64,000 nt of DNA, taken from positions 62,001 to 126,000 of the forward strand of contig JAERTG010000032.1 of the NCBI GenBank assembly GCA_016845065.1, in the 5' to 3' direction. Position 1 is the stretch's first letter. Every line of letters begins with the position of its first letter. Positions 59,378-64,000 of the stretch are shown piece after piece. Under the pieces are notes generated by a model. That model ran no database searches. It was not told the DNA's origin and worked only from the letters and a program-made list of their open reading frames with translations. Source of the DNA: Fidelibacterota bacterium (GTDB lineage Bacteria; Fidelibacterota; UBA8477; JABMPR01). Position numbers and translations under genes: made by a program.

Positions 59378-61366
59378 CTATCTCACAAGAAGTAGCTTTG
59401 TAATGGCTGTTCGAGTTTCTGTCTCGAGACGACACATGTAGACACCTGTTGCTACAAGCTTGCCATCCATATCCTCACCATTCCAGGTAACCTGATATCG
59501 TCCACCGGGTTGCGATACATTTAATAATTGAACCACGTCGCGCCCCTGGATATCTACAATGCTCATGCGCACATATGATGGCCCATCCAAAGTGTATGGG
59601 ATGGTAGTTGATGGGTTAAATGGATTGGGATAATTTTGTTCAAGGGAGAATATTTCAGGCGTTTCAGGTCCATCCTCCACCAGACCAACCACATAAGAGG
59701 TTGTTTTCAATATCCAATTATCCGGATCCATAACCAGATTTGTGACTATTTCTCCTGGTGGAATCTGAAAATTGAAGGTCATAAAGTCTTCATTGATCCT
59801 TAATACGGTATCTATTACAGAGCCTGTTGTTGTTATGCGAAAATCTACTGGCATATCAAAGGTAAGGCTCGACTGAATGACCTGAACCAGAAGATTATCA
59901 CCTGTTTGAGCCCGATAATTCTGATAGCGTGGATAACTAGGACCGTAGATCCATTGCTGGAAAAAATTATTCAAATCCAAACCTGTAACTTCCTCACACA
60001 CCATCTGAAACTGTTCTGTTGTTGCAGTACCATATTTTAGTTCGGGGTCATTTGCATAGGTTTGGAGTATTTCAAAAAAGGTTTCATCTCCAACCATATG
60101 GCGCAGCATGTGTAAAACCCAAGCCCCCTTGTTATAAGATAGCCACCAGTCAAATATGTTGTCATCCTCAGTATCTTCCACATAAATGGTACCGCTTTGT
60201 CGATCCAATCTTTTCGCGTCATCCATTTTCTGATGATAGGCAGCTATACCATATCTGTGCTCCCACCATAGTGCTTCTGCGTAGCGGGCGAAACCTTCAT
60301 TAAGCCATATATGATGATAGCTATGGCAAGTGATCATATCTCCATACCACATATGGCACAGCTCATGAGCAACCCTTCTTTCAGTTGGATCTCCCATTGA
60401 GGTCAGGGTCTGGTGCTCCATCCCATAACTTTCCCCCCACTCTGCATGGCCATATTTTTCATCCATAAAGGGATAAGGACCAAACTGATCCGCATAGAGC
60501 GTGATCATATCTGGAACTAGACGATAGTTGTCGGTCATATATGATGGCTCCGGATTATCAGGATGACTATAGGTGTAAAACATTATGGGGAGTGTATCAT
60601 TATTGGCATCTATATACTCATCACCCCATACATAAAATTCATAAATAGACAAGGATACGAGATAGGTTGCAATCGGGTGTCCAACATGCCAGTGCCAGGT
60701 CTTGGTTCCATCTCCATTATTGATTTCCGATATGAGACGACCATTGGATGCGACTGTCATATGATCTGCAATGGTCACAACCATATCCAGGGAGTCAGGT
60801 TTGTCTCTGGGAAAATCCACAGATGGCCACCAATCCCTTGCATCATAGGGTTGAGAGTTTGTCCAGATTGCACGCTGTCCAAATTCATAATCCCAGTTGA
60901 ATCCCTGGTTGTCCTGATTCTCAGCTGGTCCACATTCTGAGAAAATATCCAGAGTGATTTGCTGACCAAGCACAAGGCTGTCAGGTGCTGAAATGCTGAG
61001 CAGCTCATCGTTATGTGAATAGGAAACAGTATCGCCATCCATAATGACGGTATTCACTGTGATATCGCCCACCCCCAGGTTGCCAGTGGAGTAATCCAGT
61101 TCAATGGTGTCAAGGGTGGTGTCCAGCACTTCAAACCTGACAATAAATTCCTTTGACATGGATGACGTCGCGATATCCATGTCAAAGTTTAATCCATAAT
61201 GCAGGATGTCCAATTTCTGCTGTTCAGAGGTGGGTTGAATGTCTCGGAACAAGTGATTCGTTTGTGCATGGCCACATGGCTTGTCTTCATCGATAAATGC
61301 ATTTCCACTAAGAGAAATGACAATCCCCCCCAAGAATAGCAGTTGTCTTTTCCAGATAAATTTCAC
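59378..61366 (-). CDS. Secreted M1-family metallopeptidase with C-terminal sorting domain
   Basis: A 662-residue gluzincin with a signal peptide ('LLFLGGIVISLSGNAF'). The zinc site is H334-E335-x2-H338 ('HELCHMW') with the third ligand in 'LNEGFARYAE'. The aminopeptidase recognition motif is present as 'SYGMEHQT' (classical GAMEN changed to GMEH). The last 85 residues ('QNYPNPFNPST', 'IVDIQGRDVVQLL', 'GVYMCRLETE') are a type IX-like sorting domain, so the enzyme is exported across or to the outer membrane. The start is GTG with GGGGAGA upstream. Confidence 0.92.
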   Translation of the reverse strand: MKFIWKRQLLFLGGIVISLSGNAFIDEDKPCGHAQTNHLFRDIQPTSEQQKLDILHYGLNFDMDIATSSMSKEFIVRFEVLDTTLDTIELDYSTGNLGVGDITVNTVIMDGDTVSYSHNDELLSISAPDSLVLGQQITLDIFSECGPAENQDNQGFNWDYEFGQRAIWTNSQPYDARDWWPSVDFPRDKPDSLDMVVTIADHMTVASNGRLISEINNGDGTKTWHWHVGHPIATYLVSLSIYEFYVWGDEYIDANNDTLPIMFYTYSHPDNPEPSYMTDNYRLVPDMITLYADQFGPYPFMDEKYGHAEWGESYGMEHQTLTSMGDPTERRVAHELCHMWYGDMITCHSYHHIWLNEGFARYAEALWWEHRYGIAAYHQKMDDAKRLDRQSGTIYVEDTEDDNIFDWWLSYNKGAWVLHMLRHMVGDETFFEILQTYANDPELKYGTATTEQFQMVCEEVTGLDLNNFFQQWIYGPSYPRYQNYRAQTGDNLLVQVIQSSLTFDMPVDFRITTTGSVIDTVLRINEDFMTFNFQIPPGEIVTNLVMDPDNWILKTTSYVVGLVEDGPETPEIFSLEQNYPNPFNPSTTIPYTLDGPSYVRMSIVDIQGRDVVQLLNVSQPGGRYQVTWNGEDMDGKLVATGVYMCRLETETRTAITKLLLVR

Positions 61367-61368
61367 GT

Positions 61369-62079
61369 CTATATCTCCCCTTTTAAATAAGCCTGCCGTT
61401 TCACTTCAGGAAATTTTTCGATGGCATACCTCAGCATGGTTCTCGGCATGTTTTTATAATGTTTTTGCAGGAATGATTCTTCTGTGGGTTGACTTCGATT
61501 GCCCACCTCTCTCAGCATCCACCCAACAGCCTTATGGATGAGGTCTTCATCATCATGGAGAAGCATCTCAGAGAGTTTAAGGGTATCTTGAAAATCATAT
61601 TGTCGAATAAAATAGTAGGTGGCGATTATAGCGATTCTACGCTCCCAGAGATCATCAGACCTGGCTAGCACCTCAAGATGTGACCTATCTTTATCAAATA
61701 GATTGTGCCCAACTATTTGAAGGGCTGAGCTATCCACAAGATCCCAATTATTGATATAGGCGACATTGTCGAGATAATGCTTATATATCTGAAGTTTATC
61801 TGCTGAGGTCGCTCGGTTATATAGATTTACTAACAGGAATAAGGCTGTGAGACGAGTTTCGTGATACTTGGAATGAAGCAATTCAAGTGCATCCTGCAGT
61901 GTCGCTTGTTTATATTTTTTCGCCATGGCCCTTAGGCGGGGGACTCGAATACCTAGAAAGATATCGCCTTCGCCATATTCCCCCTTCCCTGTTTTGAAAA
62001 AACGCTGGGAATGGCTGGCCCTTTCCGAATCACCCATTTCCAGTAATTCTCTGAGTATTTGATCTGAAAGGTTAGACAT
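61369..62079 (-). CDS. AlkD-like DNA alkylation repair protein
   Basis: The 236-residue HEAT-repeat-like protein shows the AlkD family features 'INNWDLVDSSA', 'SDDLWERRIAIIATYYFIR' and 'DLIHKAVGWMLREVGNR', which line the DNA groove and hold the catalytic tryptophan/aspartate region. It removes bulky alkyl purines without base flipping. It ends two bases before the M1 peptidase start and begins 17 bases after the HAD gene, forming a four-gene minus-strand operon. Confidence 0.92.
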   Translation of the reverse strand: MSNLSDQILRELLEMGDSERASHSQRFFKTGKGEYGEGDIFLGIRVPRLRAMAKKYKQATLQDALELLHSKYHETRLTALFLLVNLYNRATSADKLQIYKHYLDNVAYINNWDLVDSSALQIVGHNLFDKDRSHLEVLARSDDLWERRIAIIATYYFIRQYDFQDTLKLSEMLLHDDEDLIHKAVGWMLREVGNRSQPTEESFLQKHYKNMPRTMLRYAIEKFPEVKRQAYLKGEI

Positions 62080-62096
62080 TGATGATGATCCTACCC

Positions 62097-62762
62097 TTAT
62101 ATACTTGGCCAGTTTTGCTGCTTGGCAACCTTCGATAATCCTCTTGTAGGGTTCACAACAACAGGATTACTCACATGTCCCAAAAGCGGAATATCATTCT
62201 CTGAATTCCCATAGGCATATGATTGAGTGAAATCGATGCCGTGGTCTCTCGCCAAATCATTTGCCAGAGCTACTTTCGCCTCTCCAACACACACTTGTCC
62301 TTTTGGTTTTCCCGTAAGTATTCCATGCTCATCTACCTCGAGGTGAGTACACAGCAAATGGTCTATACTTAGAGCTTCCATCACCGGTTTGAGATAGTAA
62401 TCGATTGATCCTGTTACCAGTACTGTTTGATGCCCCTGTTCCTGATGCCACCGCAATTTCTTGGTTACTTCCACAGATAAATTAGGAGCGAGATGCTCAT
62501 CATAAAATGGTTGGGCCGAGTCTATAAATGGTTGAAACTCACGACCCTTGTAAAAGCTTAGAAATGCCCGTGCCATGTATTGTTCGTCAACAAGCCCAAG
62601 CTTTTTGAGGAGTACACCAAGCAGCAATTTCAATATAAATGTTTTTGAAAGGTATCCCTGTTCCTTGAGAACTTTGAATCCGATGGTAGCACTATCGACC
62701 GCTAACAGGGTTTCATCGAAATCAAAAAAGGCAGCGATAGGTGATGAGGATTCAGACTTCAT
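62097..62762 (-). CDS. HAD-superfamily (subfamily IB, PSPase-like) phosphatase
   Basis: A 221-residue HAD phosphatase. Motif I is 'FFDFDETLLAVDSA' (nucleophile Asp16), motif II 'LVTGSIDYYLKPV', and motif IV 'AYGNSENDIPLLG'. The helical cap lies between residues 20 and 80. IB-type enzymes dephosphorylate phosphoserine-like or lysophosphatidic substrates; the exact one is unknown. It heads the operon with the AlkD-like gene, the M1 peptidase and trmO. Confidence 0.88.
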   Translation of the reverse strand: MKSESSSPIAAFFDFDETLLAVDSATIGFKVLKEQGYLSKTFILKLLLGVLLKKLGLVDEQYMARAFLSFYKGREFQPFIDSAQPFYDEHLAPNLSVEVTKKLRWHQEQGHQTVLVTGSIDYYLKPVMEALSIDHLLCTHLEVDEHGILTGKPKGQVCVGEAKVALANDLARDHGIDFTQSYAYGNSENDIPLLGHVSNPVVVNPTRGLSKVAKQQNWPSI

Positions 62763-62900
62763 AGTGTCTCTTCAGGTTTGGATAATTCCGCTTCAAACAC
62801 TCTACCCACATTAGTGAATGTGTACAATTTTACTTTGGTCACTTTTTTAACAGAATATTTGGTGATAAACAAGGACTTTAGATAGGCAAAATCCATCTTG

Positions 62901-62927
62901 ATTAGTTTGTAACATTTACTAACTAAT
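62901..62927. promoter_or_regulatory. Long palindrome upstream of pta, likely operator
   Basis: ATTAGTTtGTAA-cat-TTACtAACTAAT: 11 of 12 positions pair across a three-base centre. It lies 63 bases before the pta ATG. A second exact palindrome, TGTCTAGACA (62940-62949), follows 12 bases on. Binding-protein family not identified. Confidence 0.55.
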
Positions 62928-62989
62928 GCTTGCGACACTTGTCTAGACATGTTATCATATTATCACAAATTGAACATCGAGGTTTTTCT

Positions 62990-63985
62990 ATGAATATTGT
63001 TGATAAATTCATTGCCAGAGCACAGGATAATCCAGCTCGCATCGTTTATCCCGAAGCCACTGATCCGCGCATTCTTCAAGCCGTTGAACGGGTTAATAAA
63101 CAAGGTATTGCCACCCCTATACTGATCGGTAACCCAGAGCAGGTTCAGGAAATAGCCAGGAAACAAAATTGCTCAATTGACGGAATTGAAATCATCGACA
63201 GCAAGTCAGATGCTCGTCTCGAAGATTATGCTCAAGCTTATGCAAACCATCGTGACCTAAGAGAAGCCATTGCAAAAAAACTGGTTCGCAAACCACTCTC
63301 ATTTGGTGGGATGATGGTTAATCAGGGCGCTGCTGATGGCATGGTAGCAGGGGTTGCCACAGCGACTAGTATCGTCATTCAAACCGCAACGCTCACAGTT
63401 GGTTTTCAAGAAGGGCTTTCAACTCCCAGTAGTTTCTTTATCATGATTATTCCTGAGTTTCAAGGAGAGCAGGACAAAATTTTTCTTTTTGCAGACTCGG
63501 CCGTGAACATTCAACCCAATGCTCAGCAATTGGCGGAGATCGCTATTGCGTCTGGAACAAATGCCAGAGCACTCTTGGGCATTGATCCAAAAATCGCCTT
63601 TTTATCCTTTTCTACCAAAGGTTCCGCAGGTCATCCTGATGCCGACAAAGTTATCGAAGCTCTTGGCATTGCCCGTAAAATTGATCCTGAATTTGATATG
63701 GATGGTGAGCTTCAGCTTGATGCCTCCATCATTCCTGGTGTTGCCTCTAAAAAGGTCCGGGAAAGCCCAGTTGCAGGACAAGCCAACGTCTTGGTTTTCC
63801 CCGATCTTGATGCAGGAAACATTGGTTATAAATTGGTCCAGTATTTGGCAAACGCGAAGGCCATCGGTCCAATTCTCCAGGGCTTTGCTAAACCTGTGAA
63901 CGATATGAGCCGTGGTGCCAGTGTCGATGATCTCATTGCTGTCTCCGCCATTACATCAGTCCAGGCTAAGGGACAATCGAAATGA
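62990..63985 (+). CDS. pta: Phosphate acetyltransferase
   Basis: The 331-residue single-domain Pta converts acetyl-CoA and phosphate to acetyl phosphate. Signature blocks are 'RIVYPEATDPRILQA', 'GGMMVNQGAADGMVAG', 'FLFADSAVNIQPNAQQLAEIA' and 'VFPDLDAGNIGYKLVQ'. The ATG at 62990 is preferred to 62930 because the upstream codons fall on palindromes and look non-coding. It overlaps the next gene (ATGA), which begins like acetate kinase. Together they would make ATP from acetyl-CoA, useful in fermentation of purine-derived acetyl units. Confidence 0.94.
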   Translation: MNIVDKFIARAQDNPARIVYPEATDPRILQAVERVNKQGIATPILIGNPEQVQEIARKQNCSIDGIEIIDSKSDARLEDYAQAYANHRDLREAIAKKLVRKPLSFGGMMVNQGAADGMVAGVATATSIVIQTATLTVGFQEGLSTPSSFFIMIIPEFQGEQDKIFLFADSAVNIQPNAQQLAEIAIASGTNARALLGIDPKIAFLSFSTKGSAGHPDADKVIEALGIARKIDPEFDMDGELQLDASIIPGVASKKVRESPVAGQANVLVFPDLDAGNIGYKLVQYLANAKAIGPILQGFAKPVNDMSRGASVDDLIAVSAITSVQAKGQSK

Positions 63986-64000
63986 AGATCCTGGTTTTCA
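63982..64000 (+). CDS. ackA: Start of probable acetate kinase (cut by window end)
   Basis: ATG overlaps the pta stop (ATGA) and reads MKILVF, the usual opening of acetate kinase ('MKILV' then the phosphate loop). Only six codons are visible, so the call rests on the position after pta and this N-terminus. Confidence 0.6.

Noticed and set aside
62759-62950. 63-residue minus-strand ORF ending at the HAD gene start (ATGA)
   Set aside because: The overlap looks like coupling, but the ORF runs through two palindromes upstream of pta, matches no family I know and lacks a good ribosome site. More likely regulatory DNA.
1-64000. CRISPR arrays, insertion sequences, prophage genes, tRNA and rRNA genes
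   Set aside because: All gaps are below 300 bases and none showed regular repeats, transposase motifs, cloverleaf-like sequence or rRNA signatures on reading.

Overview
The window looks like a chromosomal segment of a Gram-negative, non-photosynthetic bacterium of the FCB assemblage. A Marinimicrobia/Neomarinimicrobiota- or Ignavibacteria/Calditrichota-like lineage is my best guess. Two large secreted proteins carry C-terminal sorting domains of the type IX family: an M1 peptidase containing 'QNYPNPFNPST' and a lamin-tail protein with an 'NPNPFTPDGDGDG' segment. There are many lipoproteins, an outer-membrane barrel, a Tat-exported sulfatase and LytS/LytR-type signalling. GC content looks moderate, and genes are tightly packed with frequent ATGA/GTGA/TAATG overlaps. 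No rRNA, tRNA, insertion sequence, prophage or CRISPR array was seen. No gene-free gap exceeds 300 bases.

Layout. (1) 1-2642: tail of an unknown gene, radC, a diverged partial radC copy that has gained a lipoprotein signal, and a diheme c-type cytochrome lipoprotein. (2) 2652-8455, minus strand: acyltransferase, BaiN-type flavoprotein, two GNAT acetyltransferases, a GlmM/ManB-type phosphohexomutase, a DUF423 membrane protein and a family 2 glycosyltransferase. (3) 8674-12108, plus strand: a two-CBS protein and the three-gene proton-translocating transhydrogenase pntAA-pntAB-pntB with a clear terminator. (4) 12107-21008: 2H phosphoesterase, 1081-residue lamin-tail secreted protein, LPP20-type lipoprotein, LytTR response regulator with its kinase, and several unrecognised secreted or cytosolic proteins. 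(5) 21149-32572: MsrB-MsrA lipoprotein, sulfatase, second BaiN-type flavoprotein, RluA-type pseudouridine synthase, pirin, VOC protein, a Rieske/glutamate-synthase-like fusion, peroxiredoxin-like protein, GNAT and a radical SAM/SPASM protein.

(6) 32813-53168: the centrepiece, about 20 kb and fifteen genes on the plus strand with almost no spacing. It is a purine/urate catabolic cluster of the E. coli yge/ygf/xdh type: adenine deaminase, xanthine-dehydrogenase Mo subunit, SsnA, YgeY, YgeW, two fold-type-II PLP enzymes, xanthine-dehydrogenase [2Fe-2S] and FAD subunits, a small two-helix membrane protein, YgfK, an 8-oxoguanine-deaminase-like amidohydrolase, YgfM, a separate [2Fe-2S] subunit and an XdhD-like Mo subunit. 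Together these supply purine deamination, two molybdenum hydroxylases, a large iron-sulfur flavoprotein and the YgeW/YgeY ring-fragment steps. E. coli YgeX, hydantoinase HyuA, carbamate kinase YqeA and the YqeB/YqeC/YgfJ maturation genes are not in the window. The two PLP enzymes sit where YgeX would be expected.

(7) 53297-64000: DNA-repair genes (tag, dinB, an AlkD-like protein), an unknown membrane protein, a porin/FMN-binding/membrane-protein operon behind a Fur-box-like palindrome, trmO, a secreted M1 peptidase, a HAD phosphatase, and pta followed by the first codons of what is probably ackA. The pta-ackA pair, transhydrogenase and purine cluster suggest a heterotroph able to ferment and to oxidise purines, but the window alone does not settle its respiration.
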